Source of the DNA: Candidatus Obscuribacterales bacterium
GTDB taxonomy: Bacteria; Cyanobacteriota; Vampirovibrionia; Obscuribacterales; Obscuribacteraceae
Assembly (NCBI GenBank): GCA_031292355.1
Contig: JARLHI010000055.1
Span: forward strand, 248,001 to 312,000
Direction: 5' to 3'
Length of the DNA: 64,000 bases
Below are positions 26,310 to 34,088 of this stretch, in pieces. Position numbers and translations under genes: made by a program. Below the pieces are notes generated by a model. That model was not told where the DNA came from. It ran no database searches and worked only from the letters and a program-made list of their open reading frames with translations. Every line of letters begins with the position of its first letter. Position 1 is the first letter of the stretch.

Positions 26310-26912
26310 ATGGCAAAAATTAGCGAAGGCGAAGCAGACCTCGATTTAAAAGAGCGCATTCTTCAAACAACCGAGAAATTACTCAGACGTTTCGGCGCGA
26401 GCAAATTATCGGTTGTTGATGTGGCGCGCGAAATTGGCATGAGTCATGGCAATGTCTATCGCTTCTTCGGCAGCAAGTCAGTTTTGCTCGGAGCTGTTGC
26501 AGAACGCTGGTTATGCAAAGTGATGGCACCACTAACGGTGATAATAGAAAGCGACAAACCAGCTGATGTGAAATTGACTGAATGGATTAATCAGCTGCGT
26601 GCAACAAAACGGCAACGTCATCTCGAGGATCCAGAAGTTTTCAAACTTTACGGCGAAATCGCTGAACAAGCGCGTGATGAGGTGACCAGACACATTGACC
26701 ACTTGTTGGATCAGGTGCAAACGATAATCGAAGAAGGAAAAGCTCAAGGCATTTTTCATGTTTCGGATAGTCGCCTTGCAGCAAAGGTTGTTTTGAGCGC
26801 GACTTCCCGCCTGCACCATCCGGCTTTCGTCACTTCGCCAGACTATCCAACTGAAACTGAAGCGCAATACCTCATTGAAATGGTCATCAAAGCGTTGAAG
26901 TCTGCCGAATAA
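26310..26912 (+). CDS. TetR/AcrR-family transcriptional regulator
   Basis: 200 residues. Helix-turn-helix at about 15-60 (ERILQTTEKLLRRFGASKLS, VVDVAREIGMSHGNVYRFFGSK). The C-terminal domain resembles the TetR_C_7/AefR-like kind but is not certain. It is downstream of the aldo/keto reductase in the same operon and probably represses it through the GACAATTGTC site at the promoter. Confidence 0.92.
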   Translation: MAKISEGEADLDLKERILQTTEKLLRRFGASKLSVVDVAREIGMSHGNVYRFFGSKSVLLGAVAERWLCKVMAPLTVIIESDKPADVKLTEWINQLRATKRQRHLEDPEVFKLYGEIAEQARDEVTRHIDHLLDQVQTIIEEGKAQGIFHVSDSRLAAKVVLSATSRLHHPAFVTSPDYPTETEAQYLIEMVIKALKSAE

Positions 26913-27034
26913 AATCAACAGCATAGGGTTAACCCCTCTTGACTTGGACAAACCGTTCAACTCTAATAACGCAATTGCATTTGTTTTAGATCTGGTTCTG
27001 ATTCGTCGCCTTCTGCTCGAGCCTGGAGTTATTC

Positions 27035-27664
27035 ATGCGCATACACAATTCACATAAGACAATTCCCGTCGCCCTTGCTCTGGCGGCCATCTTTTCGACC
27101 GCCTCTACACGCACCGCGCTGGCCAGTGGATTTTCCACCGACACGAGCAAATTGCCAGACGCGAGCAAAATTCAACGCTCACGCCTCAAAGTGCAAATAG
27201 TAGATGAGTCACCTGAAGTCACCGACACACGAAAACGTCAGAACAACACTCTCTATCAAATAAACGTGCCGCCACTGCCACAAAGTACAACAAATGTTGT
27301 GCAGATTGGAGACCCAGCAGCGGGCGCGGGAAATCGCGCAGGCAACTCAAACACAATTCCCATCCTTCAAAACTCATTACCTTTTGCCGGACCGACGAGC
27401 AACATCGCACCACATCAGTTATCTACCAATCAGCTCCCAAAGGGCTTTTCCACACAGGGACTGAACGGCACTCTAGCTGGCAAAAAACAAGCTCAGTCAA
27501 CGCCGATGGCTCAGTCTTCATCGATGACAAAACCGCTAGCTGCAGCAAGACCAACACCTACTGCCACTTATGGTCCAACGACGCCGAGCACTTCCGTCAA
27601 CCAGAGCAAGTCCGCGAATACCAATGTGATCGGTGCTCTGCTCCACCCCAAGAAAGAAAAATAA
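27035..27664 (+). CDS. Hypothetical secreted low-complexity protein
   Basis: 209 residues with a signal peptide (about 1-32, ending TALASG). The mature part is rich in Asn, Thr, Ser, Pro and Gln (QSTPMAQSSSMTKPL, TPTATYGPTTPSTS) and has almost no predicted secondary structure, ending in a basic tail (HPKKEK). Not recognised. It may be an extracellular or cell-surface linker-type protein. No clear operon partners; the next gene begins 43 bases later. Confidence 0.65.
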   Translation: MRIHNSHKTIPVALALAAIFSTASTRTALASGFSTDTSKLPDASKIQRSRLKVQIVDESPEVTDTRKRQNNTLYQINVPPLPQSTTNVVQIGDPAAGAGNRAGNSNTIPILQNSLPFAGPTSNIAPHQLSTNQLPKGFSTQGLNGTLAGKKQAQSTPMAQSSSMTKPLAAARPTPTATYGPTTPSTSVNQSKSANTNVIGALLHPKKEK

Positions 27665-27706
27665 CAATCCAATTCAACTTATAAAAGCTGAGTTATACTC
27701 AGATAC

Positions 27707-28069
27707 ATGGTGAGATTTTTACTGGCTTTAATATTCTCCTTACTGACGGTTCTGCCGCCAGCAGGCGCGCTTTGCTGCTCGGAGGATATCAACGCGACGC
27801 TACCAGAGTGTTGCATCAGTCACGTAAGCTCTACCCCGGCAGTCAGCGACGTCTGCTGTCAGGTGGATGGCAACGACACAGTCGTCCCAACGGTTTCTTT
27901 ATCCGCAATTGGCAACGAGCAGCACTCCTACGTAGCCTCTGTTAGCCAATCAAAATTCTCACAAAAATGGCTTACAGCTGAAAAAGCTCCGGGTCAAAGC
28001 ACCGCCAGAACTCCCGAGCATCTGGCCTCCAATAAAATCTATCTGTTCAAAAGGTCTCTTCTGATATAA
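27707..28069 (+). CDS. Small secreted protein with Cys-Cys pairs
   Basis: 120 residues, beginning with a signal peptide (MVRFLLALIFSLLTVLPPAGA). The first 35 residues of the mature part have three adjacent cysteine pairs (LCCSED, ECCISH, VCCQVD), then a cysteine-free C-terminal half ending in a basic hydrophobic tail (IYLFKRSLLI). Not recognised. The paired cysteines suggest metal binding or stacked disulfides. It is followed by an even smaller protein with the same kind of cysteine pairs, so they probably work together. Confidence 0.65.
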   Translation: MVRFLLALIFSLLTVLPPAGALCCSEDINATLPECCISHVSSTPAVSDVCCQVDGNDTVVPTVSLSAIGNEQHSYVASVSQSKFSQKWLTAEKAPGQSTARTPEHLASNKIYLFKRSLLI

Positions 28070-28144
28070 AGCCGGGCATGGACGAACTTCGACCGCGCTC
28101 TCTCGAGCGCTCGCCCAAACACATTTAAAATCAGGAGAACTATC

Positions 28145-28300
28145 ATGAAAATTCAATATTCCGCACTATTTTTTGCAGCAGCTCTGGCTCTTATTGCCGC
28201 CTTTCCGCATGTTACAAACGCTGCCACTAAAGCAACCAGTCCACAATGTTGCGTAGAACAGCAAAATTGCTGCGAAAGCGGTCAATCTTGCTGCAACTGA
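28145..28300 (+). CDS. 51-residue secreted Cys-Cys peptide
   Basis: A small gene with an excellent ribosome site (AGGAGA, six bases before the ATG). Residues 1-26 form a signal peptide (FFAAALALIAAF, cleavage near TNA). The mature peptide of about 25 residues ends with three cysteine pairs: QCCVEQQ, NCCESG and SCCN. It matches no family I know. Six cysteines in 18 residues suggest a metal-binding or disulfide-rich peptide. The preceding gene encodes a longer protein with the same pairs. A strong terminator follows at 28356. Confidence 0.75.
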   Translation: MKIQYSALFFAAALALIAAFPHVTNAATKATSPQCCVEQQNCCESGQSCCN

Positions 28301-28355
28301 TCAGTGCCATAACTTGTCGTGATTAAACGCGGCATTTAACCAAATAGTTCAAAAA

Positions 28356-28388
28356 ACGACCGGGACCTCTACGAAAGGTCCCGGTCGT
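28356..28388. terminator. Intrinsic terminator hairpin
   Basis: A perfect 13-bp stem, ACGACCGGGACCT (28356-28368) with AGGTCCCGGTCGT (28376-28388), and a seven-base loop. It follows the Cys-Cys peptide gene and has an A-run before it and a T-containing run after. It separates that unit from the antiporter gene. Confidence 0.8.
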
Positions 28389-28433
28389 TGCTATTATTGA
28401 CCGTTCGGACACAATTGAGATGGTCCAGGAAAG

Positions 28434-30014
28434 ATGCATCAGGTCGAAATTATCGTTGTGCTTCTGGCGGTCATTGGGATCGTCGGCGCACTCTCGCATC
28501 GGCTCAAAATCGCTCTGCCGATTTTGCTCGTTTTTGCTGGCATGATGATTTCACTGACACCAAACGTACCCCAAATAAAACTTGAACCAGACATCGTCTT
28601 CTTCATTTTTTTGCCTCCGCTTCTGTACATCGACGCTTTCGAATCGTCCTGGAAGAAGCTGCGCAATGTCGCCGAAGTAATTGCTCTTCTAGCTATCGGT
28701 CTGGTTCTAACGACTGTTGGACTCGTTGCTGCCGCCATACACGCCGTAGTCCCGAATATGCCATGGAGCGCCGCACTGGCATTAGGGGCCATCGTTTCGC
28801 CGACCGACGCTGTTGCTGCAGCCGGTATTGCCAAAGAAATCCGCTTACCCAGAAGAACTTTAGAGATTTTAAAAGGTGAAAGTCTTGTCAATGATGCAAC
28901 CGGACTTGTTGCTTATCAGTTTGCCGTTGCCGCCACTTTAACTGGAGCATTTTCCTGGTCCGAGGCTGGCCGGGCGTTTCTTTATTCAGGATTCGGCGGC
29001 ATCTTTGCCGGCTTGCTACAAGGTTGGCTTCTATCTAAACTAAGAACCAGACTGAACGATAAACCAGTCGAAATCATCGTTTCATTGCTTTCGCCTTTTA
29101 TCGTCTACTTAAGCGCAGAACACCTGCATGTTTCTAGCGTTCTTGCCGTGGTGACAGCCGGGCTGTGGCTAGGATGGCGGTCACCGACGATGCTCTCATC
29201 AGAAATTCGGCTGCACGCCAGCGCCAACTGGGAAACGATTGCTTACGTTCTAAATGGTTTTTCGTTCCTGCTTATGGGATTGCAACTGAAACCTATTCTG
29301 CAAACAATCCATTCTTATCCTGCTCAAGACTTAATTTTGTGGACTGTTACTGCCGCTCTGATGCCTGTATTAGTGCGTTTTGGCTGGATCTTCACAGTCT
29401 CTCCGATTTATTACAGATTGCGTGGCGCTCCAAGACCGGGATGGAAGAGATTGTTCATTGTCGCCTGGTCGGGAATGCGCGGAGTTGTTTCACTGGCTGC
29501 AGCTCTTGCTTTACCAATGGTGTGTGCTGACGGTTCTCCGTTTCCTTATCGCAACCTGCTGATATTTCTGACGGTAGCGGTCATTGCGGCAACGCTCGTA
29601 TTCCAGGGAATTACGTTGCCATCAATCATCAAAGCATTCGACCTCACTGACGAAGATCACAAAAGTGACGAAGAAACCGAACGCAAAGCTCGCCTTTTTC
29701 TATCGCGTGAAGCGGTGCGACGTGTCGATGAATTAGCCCGTGAACGCAAAATCGATATGGAAGATCCCCATTTGCAGCGGATTCTCAATCGCTATCTCGA
29801 CAACACACTTGCATATGCGCATGGCGATACTCACGACGTCTCCAATGGTGGAACGTGGCACCTATTGCAGCACGAGAGCTTGATTTCACAACGAAAGGTA
29901 TTGATTGAAATCCGCAGTAAGCATGAAATCGATGAAGATATTTTTCGCCTCCTGCAAAATGAACTAGATCTTGAAGAAGCCCAACTCGCCAGAGAACATA
30001 CCAACCACGTTTAA
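28434..30014 (+). CDS. CPA1-family Na+/H+ (or K+/H+) antiporter
   Basis: 526 residues with about 12 membrane helices, then a cytoplasmic tail of about 120 residues. Family motifs: FIFLPPLLYIDAF, GAIVSPTDAVAAAG, and GESLVNDATGLVAYQFA, which holds the Asn-Asp pair that binds the cation in CPA1 exchangers; WSGMRGVVSLAAALALP is the conserved arginine helix. The tail is helical and charged and probably regulatory. It would exchange Na+ or K+ for protons to control pH or salt. AGGA precedes the ATG. Confidence 0.93.
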   Translation: MHQVEIIVVLLAVIGIVGALSHRLKIALPILLVFAGMMISLTPNVPQIKLEPDIVFFIFLPPLLYIDAFESSWKKLRNVAEVIALLAIGLVLTTVGLVAAAIHAVVPNMPWSAALALGAIVSPTDAVAAAGIAKEIRLPRRTLEILKGESLVNDATGLVAYQFAVAATLTGAFSWSEAGRAFLYSGFGGIFAGLLQGWLLSKLRTRLNDKPVEIIVSLLSPFIVYLSAEHLHVSSVLAVVTAGLWLGWRSPTMLSSEIRLHASANWETIAYVLNGFSFLLMGLQLKPILQTIHSYPAQDLILWTVTAALMPVLVRFGWIFTVSPIYYRLRGAPRPGWKRLFIVAWSGMRGVVSLAAALALPMVCADGSPFPYRNLLIFLTVAVIAATLVFQGITLPSIIKAFDLTDEDHKSDEETERKARLFLSREAVRRVDELARERKIDMEDPHLQRILNRYLDNTLAYAHGDTHDVSNGGTWHLLQHESLISQRKVLIEIRSKHEIDEDIFRLLQNELDLEEAQLAREHTNHV

Positions 30015-30070
30015 TTTTTTCAATGTCGGCAAGCTTTTGCGAATCGCCGAAGTCTGGTAAAAGGACAATC

Positions 30071-30790
30071 ATGAACATGTCAACCACTATCATTGCCTTC
30101 TACAAATTCGTGCCGCTGGGCGACTTCGAGCAACTCAAGAAGCCACTCCTTGAGTTTCTCAATACTCATTCCATCCGCGGCACAATCTTGCTCGCCCCGG
30201 AAGGAATCAATGGCACGGTTTCTGGATCGTCTGAAGCAATTGAAAAACTGATTGCCCAATTGCGCAGCGATGCACGTTTTAATGATCTGGAATTTAAATT
30301 CAGTCAATTTGATCGCCAGCCATTTCAAAAGACAAAAGTAAAATTGAAGAAGGAAATTATCTCATTCGGTAAAGCCTTAACGCCTGACCAAGCCGTCGGT
30401 ATCTATGTCACGCCGCAAGAATGGAATCGTCTACTCGATGATGAAAATGTTGTTGTCGTCGACACCAGAAACAATTATGAAGTGGAAGTGGGCACATTTC
30501 CCGGAGCCATCAATCCAAACACTGACAGTTTTAGACAACTAATTGACTTTGTGGAAAACGAATTAGACTCCAACAAGGACGCGAAAATTGCCATGTATTG
30601 CACTGGCGGCATTCGTTGCGAGAAGTTCTCGTCTTACTTGCTTGAAAAAGGCTACAAAGATGTTTATCACCTCAAAGGTGGCATCCTCAAATATTTAGAG
30701 ACTGTGCCAGAAAACGAAAATCGCTGGCAGGGCACTTGTTACGTCTTCGATGATAGGCGAGCCTTGAAGGAACGACTCGAACCGACATGA
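30071..30790 (+). CDS. trhO: tRNA uridine(34) hydroxylase (rhodanese-like, UPF0176)
   Basis: 239 residues from the ATG at 30071, which has AAGGA upstream. The N-terminal ferredoxin-like domain (IRGTILLAPEGINGTVSG) is followed by a rhodanese domain: VVVVDTRNNYEVEVGTFPGAINP and the active-site loop YCTGGIRCEK with the catalytic cysteine. TrhO proteins make 5-hydroxyuridine at wobble position 34 of tRNAs. This copy stops soon after WQGTCYVFDDR and lacks the Cys-rich C-terminal extension of longer relatives such as E. coli YceA. It overlaps the next gene by ATGA. Confidence 0.92.
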   Translation: MNMSTTIIAFYKFVPLGDFEQLKKPLLEFLNTHSIRGTILLAPEGINGTVSGSSEAIEKLIAQLRSDARFNDLEFKFSQFDRQPFQKTKVKLKKEIISFGKALTPDQAVGIYVTPQEWNRLLDDENVVVVDTRNNYEVEVGTFPGAINPNTDSFRQLIDFVENELDSNKDAKIAMYCTGGIRCEKFSSYLLEKGYKDVYHLKGGILKYLETVPENENRWQGTCYVFDDRRALKERLEPT

Positions 30791-31125
30791 ATTTCAAGAG
30801 CGGTTTTGTGAAGAACACACTCGTGGTGCTTGGCGCATTTGTCACATTTATTGGTGTCGCTAGCGGTGTCGCTGTTTATAATGAAACGGTTAAACCTCAG
30901 TGGCTGAAGAGTTACGAAAAGGCACTCTCACTGGAAAGCATCAATCGCTCGGGCGCCATTGTGCTATTAAGAAAAGCCCTTGTCGAAGCCGATCTAGAAG
31001 ACGCGCCTTTGAGTTCTAAAAAACAAATCACTCAGAAACTGGGCGACTATTTGTACGCAAACTTCGCTCAATCAGATGCAGCCAGAATGACTCAAATCGG
31101 CAGTCCTGAGAATTTGCACCATTAA
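30787..31125 (+). CDS. Small single-pass membrane protein
   Basis: 112 residues with one membrane helix (about 9-30, LVVLGAFVTFIGVASGVAVY), then a soluble helical region (LSLESINRSGAIVLLRKALVEADLED) that looks like a single TPR-type helix pair. Not recognised. It starts inside the trhO stop codon (ATGA), so it is translationally coupled to it. Its stop overlaps by four bases the stop of the convergent AhpD-like gene. Confidence 0.7.
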   Translation: MNFKSGFVKNTLVVLGAFVTFIGVASGVAVYNETVKPQWLKSYEKALSLESINRSGAIVLLRKALVEADLEDAPLSSKKQITQKLGDYLYANFAQSDAARMTQIGSPENLHH

Positions 31126-31523
31126 AGTTTTGGTTTAAATTGCTCGTCGACAGGAATTTGATAACCATTTGCCAATCTATTCGTTTCGTTGGCAAGCCCA
31201 ACGACTGCGAGCAGTTCTGCGAACATCTCGTCAGTCATACCCTTGTTCTTTGCACCAGCGGTATGTGAATGAATACAATATTCGCAATTATTGGTGACAC
31301 TGACAGCGACATATATCATTTCCTTAGTCAGTGGATCAAGCTTTCCAGGGGCCATCACTTCTTTGACGTTACTCCACACTCGTTTCAGAGTCGCAGGTGA
31401 TGTGGCAATATATTTCCAGAAATTATTGACCCAATCGGTTTTCTTCGTCAGCATGATATCGTCGTAGACAGCCTTAACGTCAGCAGGTGCTGCATCGTAA
31501 TCGACCATTTTAACCATTGGCAT
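31122..31523 (-). CDS. Carboxymuconolactone decarboxylase-family (AhpD-like) protein
   Basis: About 133 residues. The motif CEYCIHSH carries the CxxC-x3-H redox centre seen in AhpD-like proteins, and LDPLTKEMIYVAVSVTNN leads into it. AhpD proteins pass electrons to peroxiredoxins; many CMD-family members of this size are uncharacterised. I prefer the ATG at 31523 (MPMVKMV), with GAGGG upstream. It overlaps the convergent gene by four bases. Confidence 0.87.
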   Translation of the reverse strand: MPMVKMVDYDAAPADVKAVYDDIMLTKKTDWVNNFWKYIATSPATLKRVWSNVKEVMAPGKLDPLTKEMIYVAVSVTNNCEYCIHSHTAGAKNKGMTDEMFAELLAVVGLANETNRLANGYQIPVDEQFKPKL

Positions 31524-31791
31524 TTGTACTTTTCCCTCTAAACGGACTCGAATTCTGACACATCTCACGCCCGATTCACGAGTTTCATCAAATGCTGACT
31601 TATAAAAAGTCTAATCGTCAGAAAGTGCCTCTGACACCCGAAAACTAGCCTTGACCGCAATTTGCAATTTTTATCCCACCGCTTGTAAAGCACTACAAGC
31701 GGCTCGATTCACAATATCGACACAACATGAGGCTAACATCTCTCAAACACTGCTGCGAAAATGCGAAGATCGACAAAAAGGAGAAAGAGCA

Positions 31792-32556
31792 TTGCATTCT
31801 ATCTTATTCAGACTAAAATTCATCAACTCATTAACTATATGCGCACTGATTTTGAGTCAAGCGTCTTTTGCTGCACCATCCAACATCAATCTCAAAGAAG
31901 CAGTAGCGATAGGCATACCTACAGCCGATCCACCTGAAACTTCCTCCACAAAGCAAAATCTAAAAACAAAAAAGAAGAGGTCAAATTCCGGCGGACTCGA
32001 GAATGAAAGTTATGAAGATTTGAACTTATTTCAACTGAAGCCGTCAATAATCAATGAAAAATATTACACTTCTGGTCGCAACGAGAGATCTCAGAAGACA
32101 TCGCCAACACTGCCGCCAGGGGCACCGATTCCCGATGAAGATAATTATGTTATACCTTCTGTCAAAAGTGGTGAGGCAAAGGACACCGATACTGCCGCAA
32201 CGAGCACTGAATTGCATTCTGCTCTGATTGACAGCAGTCTGGCTCAATCGCTGCCAACATGGTCCAAAGAAACTGACGATTCACATCAAGTGGAACTCGA
32301 ACTGCAGGTGACAGAGTGCAGCGAAGATCTGGTCACAAAGCTAAAAGCGCTTCATGCAAAAATTCTTGGCACCGGCACTTCAATGACGATCAAAATACCA
32401 GCCCGGCAAATTCAGTCGATGTCAGAACTAAAACAAATAACTCGAATTGGTTTGCATCAAAATAGTCGGAAGCAAGAACCCGTAGTCATTTGGGATAGCC
32501 ATAAGAAAAGCTCCCCGACGCTGCCGCCTGGTTCACCGATCCCAGACAACGAGTAG
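31792..32556 (+). CDS. Hypothetical secreted protein with a repeated SPTLPPG-PIPD motif
   Basis: About 254 residues from a TTG start with AAAGGAG eight bases upstream; the longer frame above has no ribosome site. A signal peptide is clear (LTICALILSQASFA). The motif SPTLPPGxPIPD occurs twice, near residues 103 and 241, the second at the very C-terminus. A region of about 65 residues between them (VELELQVTECSEDLVTKLKAL) is more ordered. Not recognised. The repeated proline motif could be an anchoring or interaction tag. Confidence 0.65.
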   Translation: MHSILFRLKFINSLTICALILSQASFAAPSNINLKEAVAIGIPTADPPETSSTKQNLKTKKKRSNSGGLENESYEDLNLFQLKPSIINEKYYTSGRNERSQKTSPTLPPGAPIPDEDNYVIPSVKSGEAKDTDTAATSTELHSALIDSSLAQSLPTWSKETDDSHQVELELQVTECSEDLVTKLKALHAKILGTGTSMTIKIPARQIQSMSELKQITRIGLHQNSRKQEPVVIWDSHKKSSPTLPPGSPIPDNE

Positions 32557-32558
32557 CT

Positions 32559-32939
32559 TCACAATCTTTTCAAGGTCTTTTGAATCTCACTTAATTGAGC
32601 GTTGAAAATTTCTTTAGCTACGTCGAGCAGTTCAAAAATCTTTGGATCTCCGCACGAATAGTAGATATTGATGCCCTGTTTGCGCGAAGTCACTAGATTT
32701 TTAGCCTTTAGGACAGCCAGCTGCTGAGAGACATTCGGAAGTTCTACGTCGAGACGTTCACGGAGTTCGGAAACAGTCAATTCTTCGCTACGCAATTCAT
32801 CAAGAATTCTGATTCTTAAAGGATTACTGAGCGCTTTAAAAAACTCCGCTTTAAACTGAGTTACTTTCAAGGCATGCAATTTCTGATTTTGGGATAAAGG
32901 CATTACTAAAATGGTCTCGCTTTCATCGTGACTAAACAC
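32559..32939 (-). CDS. ArsR-family transcriptional regulator
   Basis: About 126 residues. A winged helix is clear: AEFFKALSNPLRIRILDEL, ELTVSELRERLDVELPNVSQQLAVLKAKNLVTSRKQGINIYYS. The metal-binding ELCVC motif of classical ArsR sensors is absent: the position reads ELTVSEL, with no cysteine. It may therefore sense something else. The start could be 32939 (GTG) or the ATG at 32903; neither has a clear ribosome site. The upstream region shared with the RRM gene contains two AT-rich palindromes that could be its operators. Confidence 0.9.
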   Translation of the reverse strand: MFSHDESETILVMPLSQNQKLHALKVTQFKAEFFKALSNPLRIRILDELRSEELTVSELRERLDVELPNVSQQLAVLKAKNLVTSRKQGINIYYSCGDPKIFELLDVAKEIFNAQLSEIQKTLKRL

Positions 32940-33020
32940 TTGCGAACACTTGCAATTATTGCACGAAAACCTACCCAGTCCAAGTGCACAAATAGGTCTT
33001 CAAAGCTTCGAAATTGGCTC

Positions 33021-33049
33021 TTGACGGTCTTATACATAGATGATATAGT
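33021..33049 (+). promoter_or_regulatory. Sigma-70 promoter of the RRM protein gene
   Basis: TTGACG (33021-33026), a 17-base spacer and TATAGT (33044-33049). The implied transcript start is about 33 bases before the ATG at 33089. The palindrome AATTGCGCAATT (33063-33074) lies just after the predicted start site. Confidence 0.75.
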
Positions 33050-33062
33050 TATAAAATATAGC

Positions 33063-33074
33063 AATTGCGCAATT
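33063..33074. promoter_or_regulatory. Palindrome AATTGCGCAATT, possible operator
   Basis: A perfect 12-bp palindrome in the leader of the RRM gene. A related imperfect dyad (TGCAAT-T-ATTGCA, 32951-32963) lies on the ArsR side of the same intergenic region; both share GCAATTAT-type sequence. Binding by the ArsR protein is inferred from position. Confidence 0.5.
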
Positions 33075-33088
33075 ATGCAAGTGAACAA

Positions 33089-33379
33089 ATGAGCTTTAAA
33101 TTATTGGTTGGAAATCTCCCGGTCGAGGCAGCTGAAGAAAATCTGAGAGAGTTTTTCAGCACTTCTGGGGCGGTCAAGACAATTAACGTGCCGATGAATG
33201 AGCACGGAAGGCATCGAGGATACGCACACGTAGAAATGTGCTCCCGGCAAGACGCCGTGCAAGCTCAATCGGATCTAGCTAACAAAGAGTTTCTCGGACG
33301 AAAATTGTCGGTCACTCTTAAAGAAGAAGTCGACAAAGCTCCTGGTATATTCGGCTGGCTGAAACCAAAAAAAGCCTGA
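33089..33379 (+). CDS. RRM-type RNA-binding protein (cyanobacterial Rbp-like)
   Basis: 96 residues containing one RNA recognition motif: RNP-2 is KLLVGNLP and RNP-1 is HRGYAHVEM, with the aromatic RNP-1 positions occupied by Tyr and His rather than the usual Phe. It ends in a basic tail (WLKPKKA). Proteins of this size are common in Cyanobacteria, where they respond to cold and help place mRNAs. The presence here supports the lineage assignment. A good promoter lies upstream. Confidence 0.9.
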   Translation: MSFKLLVGNLPVEAAEENLREFFSTSGAVKTINVPMNEHGRHRGYAHVEMCSRQDAVQAQSDLANKEFLGRKLSVTLKEEVDKAPGIFGWLKPKKA

Positions 33380-33623
33380 ATGTGTCCATAGTGCGCTCGA
33401 CAAAAGGTCCCGGCTGCGTCAGAGTCGCGAGTTCGCTCATGTCAGCAATATGCTGATCGATAAAAACAATAGCATCCTGATATTTGTTCTCGAGCAATTT
33501 GTTGCAAACCATCTGCGCCACAGAAAATACAACAAGAGCATGCCAACCTTCAGGAATCGCCAACACCTCTGGCGTGCAGAGCCCGACACGATCAGACAAA
33601 CTCACAATCTTTGCAAGGAGCAT
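33318..33623 (-). CDS. Possible small hypothetical protein
   Basis: An open frame of 101 residues with protein-like composition (PEGWHALVVFSVAQMV, YQDAIVFIDQHIADMSELATL) but no clear ribosome site. Its last 20 residues overlap the 3' end of the RRM gene on the other strand. It may be a truncated remnant of a larger gene. Not recognised, and it may not be expressed. Confidence 0.3.
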   Translation of the reverse strand: MLLAKIVSLSDRVGLCTPEVLAIPEGWHALVVFSVAQMVCNKLLENKYQDAIVFIDQHIADMSELATLTQPGPFVERTMDTFRLFLVSASRIYQELCRLLL

Positions 33624-33778
33624 TGTATCTATTCGGCGAATCCACGCCGATCACAAACAAGGCAAGAGAGCCTGTCCTTTAGAGGTGCCGCAAAGACTGG
33701 GTTAGTAGCGCTCAACTCGTCTCATAAATGCCTCCTCAACCTCTTTTTGAAACCATCACCAGTTCGGCATCGGCGAGC

Positions 33779-33818
33779 GCGTTACCACGTTTCTTTGTGG
33801 TAACGCCCTCTTTTTAGT
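33779..33818 (+). terminator. Intrinsic terminator
   Basis: A 10-bp stem, GCGTTACCAC (33779-33788) with GTGGTAACGC (33797-33806), an eight-base loop, then CCTCTTTTT. It is oriented for plus-strand transcription, presumably from the RRM gene. The rest of 33624-34025 shows no gene. Confidence 0.75.
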
Positions 33819-34025
33819 GGATTTGCGAGGGCACTTTTATTAAACGTTTTTTTGGCCTAGTACTACGTGCTATTTGGTACTTCAAGTACGATCCCTCTTA
33901 ACCTATTTGGTCATTCTTCAATAGCGCTTTCGTAGTGAGACTTTCATACCACACGCAGTTTACCGTAATACCTACACCGCATTTTGCTAATAACCGTAAA
34001 AAATTCTTTATGGCAAAGTAACAAC

Positions 34026-34072
34026 AAAAAGAGAATCAGGTGTTCATGCGGTTTAAAACCGACACGAACACC
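34026..34072 (-). terminator. Intrinsic terminator of the peroxidase operon
   Basis: A compound hairpin: outer arms GGTGTTC (34039-34045) and GAACACC (34066-34072), inner arms CGGTTT and AAACCG, followed on the minus strand by TCTTTTTG. It lies 17 bases after the DyP stop codon. Confidence 0.75.
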
Positions 34073-34088
34073 CGATTTGCAGATTAGA

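Noticed and set aside
33450..33803. Plus-strand frame of 117 codons after the RRM gene
   Set aside because: Composition is unlike a protein, and the end runs into the terminator hairpin at 33779.
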